Assembly (NCBI RefSeq): GCF_003046545.1
Contig: NZ_QAAA01000011.1
Span: 1-64,000, forward strand
DNA length: 64,000 nt
Reading direction: 5' to 3'
Source of the DNA: Rhodovulum imhoffii
Lineage (GTDB): Bacteria; Pseudomonadota; Alphaproteobacteria; Rhodobacterales; Rhodobacteraceae
The position numbers and the translations under genes were made by a program. The stretch's first letter is position 1; every line of letters starts with the position of its first letter. The notes below the pieces were generated by a model. That model was not told the DNA's origin. It did no database searches and worked only from the letters and a program-made list of their open reading frames with translations. Shown here piece after piece: positions 54,042 through 62,945 of the stretch.

Positions 54042-54914
54042 TCAGCCGTTCAGTACCCGTCCGGCAACGGCATCCAGCTTTGCCAGAAGCGCCGGGTCGC
54101 GTTTTTCAGGGGCGGTCAGGATGGCGTAGTCCAGCGCCCGGTCGCAGCCTTTTTCGCAAGGCTCGTAGGGGCCGGTCAAGGCAGGCAGGCGGGCGATCAT
54201 CGCACGGGCCTTGTCGGCGTTGCCGGTCAGCGTCTTGACGATGTCGCCCACATCAACGGCGTCATGGTCGGGGTGCCAGCAGTCGTAATCGGTGACCATG
54301 GCGATGGAGGCGTAACAAATCTCTGCCTCACGGGCGAGCTTGGCCTCAGGCATGTTGGTCATGCCGATCACGTCGCAGCCCCAGTTTTCCCGGTAGAGTT
54401 TAGATTCCGCCAGTGTGGAGAATTGCGGCCCCTCCATGGCGAGATAGGTTCCGCCCACATGAACGGTAATACCCTCGTCCCGGCAAGCCTGCAGGCAGGC
54501 CGCCGAAAGCCGCCCGCAAACCGGATGCGCGACGCTGGCATGGGCGACGCAGCCGGTTCCGAAAAAGCTTTTCTCCCGCGCGAAGGTGCGGTCGATGAAC
54601 TGATCCACGACAACGAAATCGCCCGGTGCCATATCTTCGCGGAATGATCCGCAGGCCGAGACGGAGACGATTTCCGTTACCCCAAGCCGCTTCATCGCAT
54701 CGATATTGGCACGATAGGGAACGGTTGTCGGCGACAGGTAATGCCCCCGCCCGTGCCGCGGCAGGAAGGCCATCTTCACGCCGTCCAGCGTACCGACCAG
54801 AATTTCGTCCGATGGTGTGCCCCACGGGCTTTCCACCGCCTGCCAGCGGGCGTCCTCCAGCCCGGCGATCTCGTATACGCCCGAGCCGCCGATCACCCCG
54901 ATCATACGTTCCAT
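54042..54914 (-). CDS. mtnP: MtnP, S-methyl-5'-thioadenosine phosphorylase
   Basis: A 290-residue trimeric nucleoside phosphorylase. 'IGVIGGSGVYEIAGLED', 'LPRHGRGHYLSPTTVPYRANI', 'TYLAMEGPQFSTLAESKLYR' (substrate and phosphate site) and 'MVTDYDCWHP' are MTAP hallmarks. It splits methylthioadenosine into adenine and methylthioribose-1-phosphate; apt, 500 bases downstream in the same direction, reuses the adenine. Confidence 0.96.
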   Translation of the reverse strand: MERMIGVIGGSGVYEIAGLEDARWQAVESPWGTPSDEILVGTLDGVKMAFLPRHGRGHYLSPTTVPYRANIDAMKRLGVTEIVSVSACGSFREDMAPGDFVVVDQFIDRTFAREKSFFGTGCVAHASVAHPVCGRLSAACLQACRDEGITVHVGGTYLAMEGPQFSTLAESKLYRENWGCDVIGMTNMPEAKLAREAEICYASIAMVTDYDCWHPDHDAVDVGDIVKTLTGNADKARAMIARLPALTGPYEPCEKGCDRALDYAILTAPEKRDPALLAKLDAVAGRVLNG

Positions 54915-55056
54915 GGCTATTGCCTCTTTTGTTTTTTCCGGTTCGGTTGTAGGGGCGCTGACGCGCCGAGGGAAGCCTCTGTGCTGCCGCAGGGGTGGGT
55001 TTGCCCCGGCTGGGGCGGCGTGTTAGGGGGCGAGGGCGGAGCAGGCGGGACGGGCC

Positions 55057-55542
55057 ATGAACATTCACGAGGAAACCCCGGAGGACCGGTGGGAGGTCGA
55101 GGCGCTTTACGACCTCTGCTTTGCGCCGGGGCGCGAGGCGCTGTCCTCTTACCGTTTGCGCGACGGCGTGCCCCCGGTGGCGGATCTGTGCCTTCTGATG
55201 CGGGACGAGAACGGGATCGTCGCCGCCGCGATCCGTCACTGGCCCGTGCGCGTGGGAGGCGCGCGGGTGCTGTTGCTGGGGCCGGTCGCCGTGCACCCGA
55301 CCCATCAGGGAGAAGGGCTGGGTGCGGCTCTGATCCGCGAATCTGTCGCCCGTGCGGCCGCGCGGGGCTGGCGGCGGGTGATGCTGGTGGGGGATGCACC
55401 CTATTACGGTCGTTTCGGGTTCACCCGCCTCGACGGGGTCGAGATGCCCCCCCCCACAAACCCCGACAGGGTGTTGGGGCTGCCGCTTTTGCCTGACGCA
55501 TGGGATGGGGTTCGCGGCAAGGTTTCCCGCGACGCGGATTAG
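55057..55542 (+). CDS. GNAT N-acetyltransferase
   Basis: A 161-residue GNAT of the YhbS type. The acetyl-CoA motif A is 'LLLGPVAVHPTHQGEGLGAALIRESVARA' and 'VMLVGDAPYYGRFGFTR' follows. Substrate unknown. A 142-base gap separates it from mtnP. It shares the four bases TTAG with the convergent ptsP stop. Confidence 0.9.
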   Translation: MNIHEETPEDRWEVEALYDLCFAPGREALSSYRLRDGVPPVADLCLLMRDENGIVAAAIRHWPVRVGGARVLLLGPVAVHPTHQGEGLGAALIRESVARAAARGWRRVMLVGDAPYYGRFGFTRLDGVEMPPPTNPDRVLGLPLLPDAWDGVRGKVSRDAD

Positions 55543-57782
55543 TCGCGATGGCGAAGCCAGTCCATGACCGCGGGGCGTACCGATTGCACCCCGCTGGCAC
55601 GGGCCGCGTCGATCACCGCACGGGCCTCGGCCAGGTTGGCCTTGCGCAGCATGTGCTTGACCGGTCCGATCGAAGCGGGCCGCATTGACAGCGCCCTCAG
55701 CCCGATGGCGGCAAAACACAAGGCTTCTACCGGGCGGCCGGCATCCTCCCCGCAGAAGGATAACGGTGTGTCGGTGTCGCGGCAGCGTTCGACGATTTGT
55801 TCGAGCAAACTCAGGAAGCTGACATTCAGCGTGTCGTAGCGGCGGCGGACGCGTTCGTTTTCACGGTCGGCGGCAAAGAAAAACTGCTTGAGGTCATTGC
55901 CCCCGATGGAGATGAAATCCGCCAGTTCGTAAAATTGCCGGGGCGCGAAGGCGACCGAGGGCGTCTCCAGCATCGCGCCGATCTCCAGCTTGCTGGGCAG
56001 CGGGCGGCCCAGACGGTCCTCCCGCTCGATTTCCCGCAGCAGATGGTCGCGGGCAAGGCGAAATTCGTCCAGTTGCGCGATGAAGGGGAACATTACCGTC
56101 AGGCGCCGCCCGTTTGCCGCCCGGATCAGCGCCTGCAACTGCATCCGCATCACGCCGGGCTTGTCCAGCCCAACCCGGATCGCACGCCAGCCCATCGCCG
56201 GGTTGGGCTCATCCTGCGGTTTCATGTAGGGCAGAACCTTGTCCGATCCGATATCGAGCGTGCGAAAGACCACGCGCTTGTCGCCGGCGGCCTCCATCAC
56301 CCGGCTGTAAAGGGCGGCCAATTCCCCGCGCCGCGGCACCTTGGAGCGCACGAGAAACTGAAGCTCGGTCCGGAACAGGCCGACCCCCTCCGCGCCCGAG
56401 CTCTGCAGCGATGGCAGATCGGCCATCAGCCCGGCATTCATATGCAGCGCGATGGTGGTGCCGCACAGGGTTTTCGCGGGCTCCTTGCGGATCGAGGCAT
56501 AGCGGCGCTGGGCCTTTGCCTGCATCGCCATCTTGTCCTTGAAGGCGTTGATGACGGTTTCTTCGGGCCGCAGGTGGATGATGCCTTGTTCGCCGTCCAG
56601 CATGATGTGGTCGCCGTTCAGGGCCTCCGTCGTGATGCGCCCGGCATTGATGATCAGCGGTATCGACAATGCCCGCGCGACGACCGCCGCGTGGCTGCCG
56701 ACCGAGCCTTCCTCCAGCACGATGCCACGCAGGCTGCGCCCGTAATCAAGCAACTCTCCGGGGCCGATGTTGCGGGCGATCAGTATCGGGTCGGCAGGGC
56801 GTTCCGCCCCGGTATCTTCGCCCTGGCCTGTCAGGATGCGCAGCAGCCGGTTGGACAGGTCATCCAGATCGTGCAGCCGTTCCCGCAGATAGGGGTCGGG
56901 TACCATTTGCATCCGCGTGCGTGCCGCGGATTGTTCTTTTTCCACAGCGGCTTCGGCGGAAAGCCCCGCGCCTATGCCTTCTTCCATCCGGCGCTTCCAC
57001 CCGCGGGAGTTGGCGAACATCCGGTACGCTTCGAGAACCTGCAACTGTTCTTTGTCGCCCCCCGGCGCCGCATTCAGCATTTCGTCGACCGAGACACGCA
57101 ACTGATCGATCGCCTCTCCCATCCGGCGCAGTTCCACCTGTGGGTCCTCGGCGATCGGGGTTGTCACGACCACCCGTGGTTCGTGCAGCCAGACATGGCC
57201 CTCGGTCACACCTTCCTGCGCGACGGTGCCCCGGAAGATTGCCGGACGCTGGTGCAAGGCCGAAAGCGCCTCGCCCTCGCCGACGAAGGCGCCCAGCTCC
57301 GTCATTTCGGCCAGAACCATGGCCACGACTTCCAGCGCATAGACCTCGTCGTCGGAATACTGGCGGCCTTCGCGCGCCTGGACCACCAGCACGCCCAGTC
57401 GCTCTCCCAGTCGCTGGATCGGCACGCCAAGGAAGGAGGAAAACACCTCCTCCCCCGTTTCCGGCATGTAGCGGAAGCCGCGTTCCTGCGGGGCGTTGCC
57501 GGTATTGAGCGGCTGGGACGTCTTGGCCACCCGCCCGACAAGCCCTTCGCCGACGCGAAGGCGCGTTTTGTGGACGGCTCCGGGGTTAAGGCCCTCTGTT
57601 GCGCAAAGCTCAAGGGTGTCGGGGTCCCTGAACAGGTAGACAGAGCAAACATCCGTGCCCATCTGTCCCGCGATCAGGGTTGTTATGCGGTCCAGCCGTT
57701 CCTGTCCCTGGCCGGGTTCGGCAAGGGCCGTGCGCAGGTGGCGCAACAGGTTACGACTGACGCTTTCCGTTCTTTCGGGCAT
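55539..57782 (-). CDS. ptsP: PtsP, enzyme I of the nitrogen phosphotransferase system
   Basis: A 747-residue EI-Ntr: N-terminal GAF domain (about 1-160), a phosphohistidine domain with the active-site His in 'GSVGSHAAVVARALSIP', and a PEP-binding TIM barrel ('GVGLFRTELQFLVRS', 'SIGGNDLKQFFFAADREN', 'SFCGEDAGRP'). It is phosphorylated by PEP in response to glutamine via the GAF domain and passes phosphate to NPr. It follows lysC by nine bases, a conserved order in this group. Confidence 0.96.
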   Translation of the reverse strand: MPERTESVSRNLLRHLRTALAEPGQGQERLDRITTLIAGQMGTDVCSVYLFRDPDTLELCATEGLNPGAVHKTRLRVGEGLVGRVAKTSQPLNTGNAPQERGFRYMPETGEEVFSSFLGVPIQRLGERLGVLVVQAREGRQYSDDEVYALEVVAMVLAEMTELGAFVGEGEALSALHQRPAIFRGTVAQEGVTEGHVWLHEPRVVVTTPIAEDPQVELRRMGEAIDQLRVSVDEMLNAAPGGDKEQLQVLEAYRMFANSRGWKRRMEEGIGAGLSAEAAVEKEQSAARTRMQMVPDPYLRERLHDLDDLSNRLLRILTGQGEDTGAERPADPILIARNIGPGELLDYGRSLRGIVLEEGSVGSHAAVVARALSIPLIINAGRITTEALNGDHIMLDGEQGIIHLRPEETVINAFKDKMAMQAKAQRRYASIRKEPAKTLCGTTIALHMNAGLMADLPSLQSSGAEGVGLFRTELQFLVRSKVPRRGELAALYSRVMEAAGDKRVVFRTLDIGSDKVLPYMKPQDEPNPAMGWRAIRVGLDKPGVMRMQLQALIRAANGRRLTVMFPFIAQLDEFRLARDHLLREIEREDRLGRPLPSKLEIGAMLETPSVAFAPRQFYELADFISIGGNDLKQFFFAADRENERVRRRYDTLNVSFLSLLEQIVERCRDTDTPLSFCGEDAGRPVEALCFAAIGLRALSMRPASIGPVKHMLRKANLAEARAVIDAARASGVQSVRPAVMDWLRHRD

Positions 57783-57791
57783 CTGCCCCCG

Positions 57792-59030
57792 TCAGGCTGC
57801 GTTTTCCAATCCGAACGCATCATGGAGGGCTTGCACCGCAAGTTCCATATATTTCCGGTCGATCAAAACGGAAATCTTGATCTCGGACGTCGTGATGACC
57901 TTGATGTTGATCCCTTCGGCGGACAACGCCTTGAACATCTTGCTGGCCACGCCGGCGTGACTGCGCATGCCGATCCCGACGACCGAAACCTTGGCCACAT
58001 CCGTATCGGCGACGAGATCGCGGAAGTTGATTCCACCCGCGGTCATCGCGTCGCGCAGGGCCTTTTCGGCACGTTTCACGTGATCGACCGGGCAGGAGAA
58101 GGTCATGTCGGTGCGGCCTTCCTCGCTGATGTTCTGTACGATCATGTCGACATTCACACCGGCCTGGGCGAGGGGGCCGAAAATGGCCGCCGCGATGCCG
58201 GGCCGGTCGGCCACGGAGATGAGTGTCATCTTGGCCTCGTCGCGCTGGTAGGCGACGCCTGAAACCACGTTGTTTTCCATGATGTCCTCCTCGTCGCAGA
58301 CGAGCGTACCAGAATTTTCGTCAATATCCTCGAAGCTTGAAAGCACGCGCAGGCGCACCTTGTAGCGCATCGCCAGTTCGACCGACCGTGTCTGAAGGAC
58401 CTTCGCGCCAAGGCTCGCCAGTTCCAGCATTTCCTCGAACGCGATGCGGTCGAGTTTGCGCGCCTTGCTTTCGATCCGGGGGTCGGTGGTGTAAACGCCG
58501 TTCACATCGGTGTAAATGTCGCAACGTTCGGCATCGAAAGCCGCCGCGAAAGCAACCGCGGTGGTATCCGACCCGCCGCGCCCCAATGTCGTGATGCGGC
58601 CCTCGGGGCTGATCCCCTGGAACCCCGCGACAACGGCAACCCGCATACCTTCGGCGAATTTGGCGTCGATATTGGTGCGGGGGATTTCCTCGATCCGCGC
58701 GGCGGAGTGGGACGAGTTCGTCCTCAGCGGCACTTGCCAGCCTTGCCAGCTGCGCGCCGGGATGTCCATTTCCTGCAAGGTCAGCGCCATCAGCCCGGCG
58801 GTGATGTTTTCGCCCGAACTGACCACCGCGTCATACTCACGGGCGTCGAACAACGGCGAGGTCTGCTCAACCCAGCCCACCAGCTCGTTGGTCTTGCCTG
58901 ACATCGCAGACACGATCACGATGACGTCATAGCCGTTTTCCACCTCACGCCGGACTTTTTCGGCGGCATTGCGGATACGCCCCAGGTCGGCCACCGAAGT
59001 GCCCCCGAATTTCATCACAAGAACCGGCAT
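57792..59030 (-). CDS. lysC: LysC, aspartate kinase
   Basis: A 412-residue aspartokinase: kinase motif 'VLVMKFGGTSVADLGRI' and 'GRGGSDTTAVAFAAAF', then two ACT domains (about 265-410) for allosteric control by lysine and/or threonine. It starts the aspartate family pathway that also feeds thrC in this window. Start at the ATG 59028-59030 (MPVLVMKF), the family norm. Confidence 0.96.
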   Translation of the reverse strand: MPVLVMKFGGTSVADLGRIRNAAEKVRREVENGYDVIVIVSAMSGKTNELVGWVEQTSPLFDAREYDAVVSSGENITAGLMALTLQEMDIPARSWQGWQVPLRTNSSHSAARIEEIPRTNIDAKFAEGMRVAVVAGFQGISPEGRITTLGRGGSDTTAVAFAAAFDAERCDIYTDVNGVYTTDPRIESKARKLDRIAFEEMLELASLGAKVLQTRSVELAMRYKVRLRVLSSFEDIDENSGTLVCDEEDIMENNVVSGVAYQRDEAKMTLISVADRPGIAAAIFGPLAQAGVNVDMIVQNISEEGRTDMTFSCPVDHVKRAEKALRDAMTAGGINFRDLVADTDVAKVSVVGIGMRSHAGVASKMFKALSAEGINIKVITTSEIKISVLIDRKYMELAVQALHDAFGLENAA

Positions 59031-59095
59031 ATTTGCCCTTTTCGCCCAGTTTTGCGTCCCGCACCGTCTAGGCGAAGCGGGGGCGAAGGGCAAGA

Positions 59096-59776
59096 TCAAT
59101 AGGGGTGGGTTTGTCCGTCCCAGGTTTCGAAACAACCGGTATTGTGCATCGACAGTGCCGAAAACCGCGCCCGCAGACCGGCGGTCGCCTCTTCAACACC
59201 GATTTTTGCGTTGTGCCCACCCATTTCGGTACGTACCCATCCGGGATGATAGACGCCCACCGCGATCCCGAGATGGCGCAGGTCGTTGGCCAGGTTCAGC
59301 CCAAGGTTCAGGACCGCCGCTTTCGAGGCGCGGTAGATGTAGCAGCCGCTGAATTCCTCCCGCCCCGCCGCGCGGGTGTCCGACCCCATCTGGGAGGACA
59401 GGATGGCGATTTTCGGCACATCGGAAAGCTGAAGGTTCGTCAGCAGGTTCTGGACCGTCAGGAAGACGCCGGTCACATTGGTGGCGAAGGTGTCCGCCCA
59501 CATTTGCGGCGGATAGCCGTCTGCGAGGCGTTCCTCCCGATCCGGGAAGATCCCCGCGTTGCAGACCACGAGATCGATCCGCCGTCCGCTCAGCGCCCGG
59601 ACGAGCGCGGCGAAGGACGAAAGGTTGGTCACGTCCAGTGGCAGAATCTCGGCGCCGTCGACCTCGTGCCCGGTGCCGGAGCGGGTGGTGCCGATCACCG
59701 GTTCGCCCGCCGCGGCGTAATCCTTCAGCAATTGCAGGCCGATGCCGCGAGAGGTTCCGGTGATCAGGGTTGTCAT
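59096..59776 (-). CDS. short-chain dehydrogenase/reductase
   Basis: A 226-residue SDR with 'LITGTSRGIGLQL', 'VCNAGIFPD', 'ILSSQMGSD' and catalytic 'YRASKAAV'. It resembles the small C-factor/CsgA-like subgroup. Substrate unknown. It is followed after 65 bases by lysC and preceded, nine bases upstream, by the DUF1178 gene. Confidence 0.9.
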   Translation of the reverse strand: MTTLITGTSRGIGLQLLKDYAAAGEPVIGTTRSGTGHEVDGAEILPLDVTNLSSFAALVRALSGRRIDLVVCNAGIFPDREERLADGYPPQMWADTFATNVTGVFLTVQNLLTNLQLSDVPKIAILSSQMGSDTRAAGREEFSGCYIYRASKAAVLNLGLNLANDLRHLGIAVGVYHPGWVRTEMGGHNAKIGVEEATAGLRARFSALSMHNTGCFETWDGQTHPY

Positions 59777-59785
59777 GGCGACCTC

Positions 59786-60199
59786 TCAGTTGGTCTTTCG
59801 GCGGGGTGCGAAGGGCAATGGCGCAACGGGGATACCCTCCTCGATCAGGGCGCGGGCCTCCTCGGGGCGGGCTTCGCCGTGGATGCTGCGATGGGGCGCA
59901 TCGCCGGCGTGAATCTCGCGGGCTTCCTGTGCAAAGCGCAGCCCGACATACTCGGAATTTTTCTCCACCTCCCGGCGCAGCGCGGCAAGTTTGCGCTCTG
60001 TGTCCGTGGTCGGGGTGGAAAGAGGCGTCTTGCGGGGCTTCACCACGCCCGGCGCCATCAGGTCCTTGCGCACATCGGCGCATCCACAGGTCACGCAGGA
60101 GACCATGCCCCGGGTCAGGAGCGTGTCAAAAGCCTCGGCGGACTGGAACCAGCTGTCGAAGCTGTGGCCGTTGGCGCAGGTCAGGCTGTAACGGATCAT
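59786..60199 (-). CDS. DUF1178 family protein
   Basis: A 137-residue protein with the DUF1178 zinc-ribbon N terminus ('MIRYSLTCANGHSFDSWFQSAEAFDTL', then 'CVTCGC') and 'YVGLRFAQEAREIHAGDAPHRSIHGEARPEEARALIEEGIPVAPLP', which is the family core. Function unknown. Start at the ATG 60197-60199; the short upstream extension starting at 60217 is less likely. Confidence 0.88.
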   Translation of the reverse strand: MIRYSLTCANGHSFDSWFQSAEAFDTLLTRGMVSCVTCGCADVRKDLMAPGVVKPRKTPLSTPTTDTERKLAALRREVEKNSEYVGLRFAQEAREIHAGDAPHRSIHGEARPEEARALIEEGIPVAPLPFAPRRKTN

Positions 60200-60388
60200 G
60201 GGCGACTCTTGCTGCAATGGTCAGAAGATAGGCATTTCCCCGTCAAACGCAAAGAGATCCGGAGCTGTGACTTTCCGCGCATCGACTTTCCGGGACGGCA
60301 TGCCCAGACTGTGTCGGGGAGGTGTCGCGATGAAACGCAAAAACAGGCGGGGCGGGGCGTGTGCCGCTGGAAATGTGCGGAGTGTTTC

Positions 60389-60865
60389 ATGAACTGGGTG
60401 GTTCTGCCCCACGAAGGGCTTGGCCCGTTGCGGTTCGGCATGGCGCCGTCCGAGGTTGCCGTACAGACGGGAATGGGCCGCCCCCGGCACGTCTATTATG
60501 GGCGTGCGGGCAGCACGATGGAATATCGCGGTCTTGGAGTCCCGTTGTGTGAGTTCGAGGGCGGCGCGCTGACGCGTATCCGCACCGGCCGGCAGCTTGG
60601 TGCGGTTGTCTTCAACGGTATCGACCTGTACGCGGCCGCGCCGGGTGAGGTCCTCCGGTTTCTCGAAGCGGTCGCGGGGCAGGCCGAGATGTTTCGCGAG
60701 ATCCTGTTGTTTCGTGGCCTCGGTCTCGGCCTGTCGGGGTTTTACGACCCTTGCGACGGCCGTTTCTGCAATCCCGCGGTCGATACCCACGATGAGCGGG
60801 CGATCACGCTCTATCCATCCCAACAGCCTGTCGTGGACCATTCGGAGCCGATCAGTTTTGTCTAG
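60389..60865 (+). CDS. conserved hypothetical protein (158 aa)
   Basis: A 158-residue soluble protein beginning 'MNWVVLPHEGLGPLRFGMAPSEV', with strand-rich middle ('RAGSTMEYRGLGVPLCEFEGGALTRI'). It resembles small bacterial proteins of unknown function that start with a GxLxFGM-type motif. GGAG lies upstream of the ATG at 60389. The CTAG at its end is shared with the convergent kdtA stop. Confidence 0.7.
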   Translation: MNWVVLPHEGLGPLRFGMAPSEVAVQTGMGRPRHVYYGRAGSTMEYRGLGVPLCEFEGGALTRIRTGRQLGAVVFNGIDLYAAAPGEVLRFLEAVAGQAEMFREILLFRGLGLGLSGFYDPCDGRFCNPAVDTHDERAITLYPSQQPVVDHSEPISFV

Positions 60866-62103
60866 GGCATTGCGCGGCCGGCCCGGCCCGGCAGGCCGAA
60901 CAATGGGGAAAGCCGGTCCACGACCTTGTCGGGTGGGGTGCTGCCAAACGGGGCAAGGGCGCGGGCGGCAGCGGCGGTCATCGCGGTCAGGTCGTTTTCG
61001 GCCAGGTCGTGGAGGATACGGCTGAGGTCTGCCGCATCGCCTATTCTTCGGCTGCCGCCTTCGTGTTCCAGGGCGGCGTAGACCTCGGCGAAATTCGAAA
61101 GGTAAGGTCCATGCAACAGGGCTGCGCCATGGGCGGCGGGTTCGAACGGGGTGTGCCCCCCCTTGTCCACGAGAGACCCCCCGACGAAACACATCCCCGC
61201 CAGGGCATACCACAGATGCATCTCGCCCAGAGTGTCCGCCAGGTAGACCTGCGCCCCCGGCGCGTCGCCCCGCGAGCGGCGGGCGCAAGTCAGCCCGGCG
61301 TGCTGAATCAGGCGCTGAACCCGATCCCCGCGCCGGGGATGTCGCGGCGCAAGAATCAACCGTAGCGCCGGTCTCTCCGAGACTGCGCGTGCAAAACCAT
61401 CAAGCAGGATCTCGTCCTCCCCCTCGTGGGTGGATGCGGCCAGCAGCGTTGTGCGGCGCGGGAAGTCCGGACGCAGATGGGCGATATCTTCCGGGGCGGT
61501 CGGGGACGCTACGGTGGATTTAAGGGTGATGACCGGGCCGAGCCGCGTCTCCGGCACGCCGAGCGCGGCGAACCGTGTGCGCGAGGCGCCGTCTTGCGGC
61601 AGGACGAGATCGAGCGTTTCCACAACCTTGCGTGTCAGCGCAGGCAGGCGTTGCCATCCCCGCAGGCTGCGCGCGGAAAGACGTCCGCCCAGGACCACCA
61701 CCGGCCCGCGCCGTGCCATTTCCTTCAGGCGATTGGGCCAGAGTTCATTCTCGATGATGATGAGCCCCCTGGGGGCCCAGTTGGTCAGGAATCGCCGCAG
61801 TGCCAGCCGGTAATCGAGCGGAGCCAGCCGCACCGTCACCCGTTCGAGCCCCCAGGCCTGTGCCAGTGTCCGCCCCGACAGGCTGTTGCAGGTTACAAGA
61901 AGGTGCAGCGCCGGGTCGCGCTGCAAGAGCGTCTCGATCACCGGGCGCGCAGCGGCCAGCTCGCCGTTCGAGGCCGCGTGAATCCACACGACCCCCGCCG
62001 TGCCGGGGGGGCTGCCAAGACGTTCCCGCGTGCCGGGCTGCATCAGCAGGCGCACAGCCACGAACGGCGCCGCGAGGGCCAGGAGAATACGGTAGACGAT
62101 CAC
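60862..62103 (-). CDS. kdtA: KdtA (WaaA), 3-deoxy-D-manno-octulosonic acid transferase
   Basis: A 413-residue GT-B glycosyltransferase that adds Kdo to lipid A precursors. N-terminal hydrophobic helix, 'WIHAASNGELAAARPVIE' (family HxASxGE motif), 'RRFLTNWAPRGLIIIENELWPN' and 'VGGSLVDKGGHTPFEPAAHGAALLHGPYLSNF'. I use the GTG at 62101-62103 with AAAGG upstream; an ATG 135 bases upstream would add a tail that does not look like protein. Confidence 0.92.
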   Translation of the reverse strand: MIVYRILLALAAPFVAVRLLMQPGTRERLGSPPGTAGVVWIHAASNGELAAARPVIETLLQRDPALHLLVTCNSLSGRTLAQAWGLERVTVRLAPLDYRLALRRFLTNWAPRGLIIIENELWPNRLKEMARRGPVVVLGGRLSARSLRGWQRLPALTRKVVETLDLVLPQDGASRTRFAALGVPETRLGPVITLKSTVASPTAPEDIAHLRPDFPRRTTLLAASTHEGEDEILLDGFARAVSERPALRLILAPRHPRRGDRVQRLIQHAGLTCARRSRGDAPGAQVYLADTLGEMHLWYALAGMCFVGGSLVDKGGHTPFEPAAHGAALLHGPYLSNFAEVYAALEHEGGSRRIGDAADLSRILHDLAENDLTAMTAAAARALAPFGSTPPDKVVDRLSPLFGLPGRAGRAMP

Positions 62104-62432
62104 GCCGGAACCTTTCACAAACGGATGCCTTGGCCTAGCCCGGGCCTGCCCGTCTGGCAATCCCCGCGCCGCGCGTGGATTATGCAAAAAGGTATATTTG
62201 ATATATGCATCAAAATACCGAAATTGGATAAATTCCATCTATGGTCAGGTGCGTCACACCCGAAATGACCGGCTTATGAAATGTTTTTCATCGCGGTTGC
62301 CTTCCCCGATGAGGCCGATCCGGTCAGTTTAGACAGCATGGTCCGCGCCTCGACATGGCCCGCGCCTCGACGCCTGTCTCAACGGCATGGCATGGCTTTA
62401 TCCGCCTCTCAAAAAGACGGGTGCACCTCTTT

Positions 62433-62456
62433 TGGCAAGAGGTGTGTCTCTTGCCA
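62433..62456. promoter_or_regulatory. perfect inverted repeat TGGCAAGAG-N6-CTCTTGCCA
   Basis: Arms of nine bases with a six-base spacer (GTGTGT). It could be an operator for a dimeric regulator or an RNA hairpin. It lies 490 bases upstream of the transporter gene, in a region without genes. Confidence 0.4.
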
Positions 62457-62871
62457 GAACGGGGTGGACCTGTGAGATACTCCCCCTTCGGTCTTGTGGG
62501 AAAACCCGGCGGCGACATTCGCCCGAGAACGACAAGAGCCGTTTTGCAGTCACGGAAACGGCAATTACGAATACGTGTTCCGGCGCTGTGCAACATTGTC
62601 CAGACCGTGCTCTGCTTTGGTGTGGGACCTGAGGGCCGCCTTGCAGGTCATGGTACCGCGCAGCCGGGTGAAGGCGTCTCCGGTGACAAGCCGACAAGAT
62701 CGTGGCGCCCTTGAAAGTCTGACCGGCAGGGTGTCGGAGATACCGTTGCCGGCCCCCTGCCGAAACGGCACGCATGTTGCGCCCGGTGACGGAGATTTTC
62801 CCACTCCAGCCGGGAAACCGATTGGGGACGGGGTCGGCTTACCGCCCCCTTTTTTGCATGCGGCAACGGAT

Positions 62872-62883
62872 TGGTTGCAACCA
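62872..62883. promoter_or_regulatory. palindrome TGGTTGCAACCA upstream of the AtoE-like gene
   Basis: A perfect 12-base palindrome 63 bases before the transporter ATG, a suitable place for a LacI- or GntR-type operator. No regulator gene is adjacent in the window. Confidence 0.4.
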
Positions 62884-62945
62884 GGGCCCGTCCGGGACAG
62901 GCTGGCCCCGGCGGCCCCGCGCAGGGCCATAAAGGGAGAAGACAA

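Larger units (their letters stand above)
62104..62945. other. 842-base region without a convincing gene
   Basis: The first 150 bases are AT-rich and likely hold the kdtA promoter. The rest is GC-rich with several short frames, none with a good start or recognisable protein. It contains an inverted repeat at 62433-62456 and a palindrome at 62872-62883, the latter near the atoE-like gene. Possible contents: a decayed gene, a small RNA or a long leader. Confidence 0.4.

Noticed and set aside
55797-58262. A long open frame of 821 codons on the plus strand opposite ptsP and lysC
   Set aside because: Antisense to two clear full-length genes; composition is that of a reverse-complement frame.
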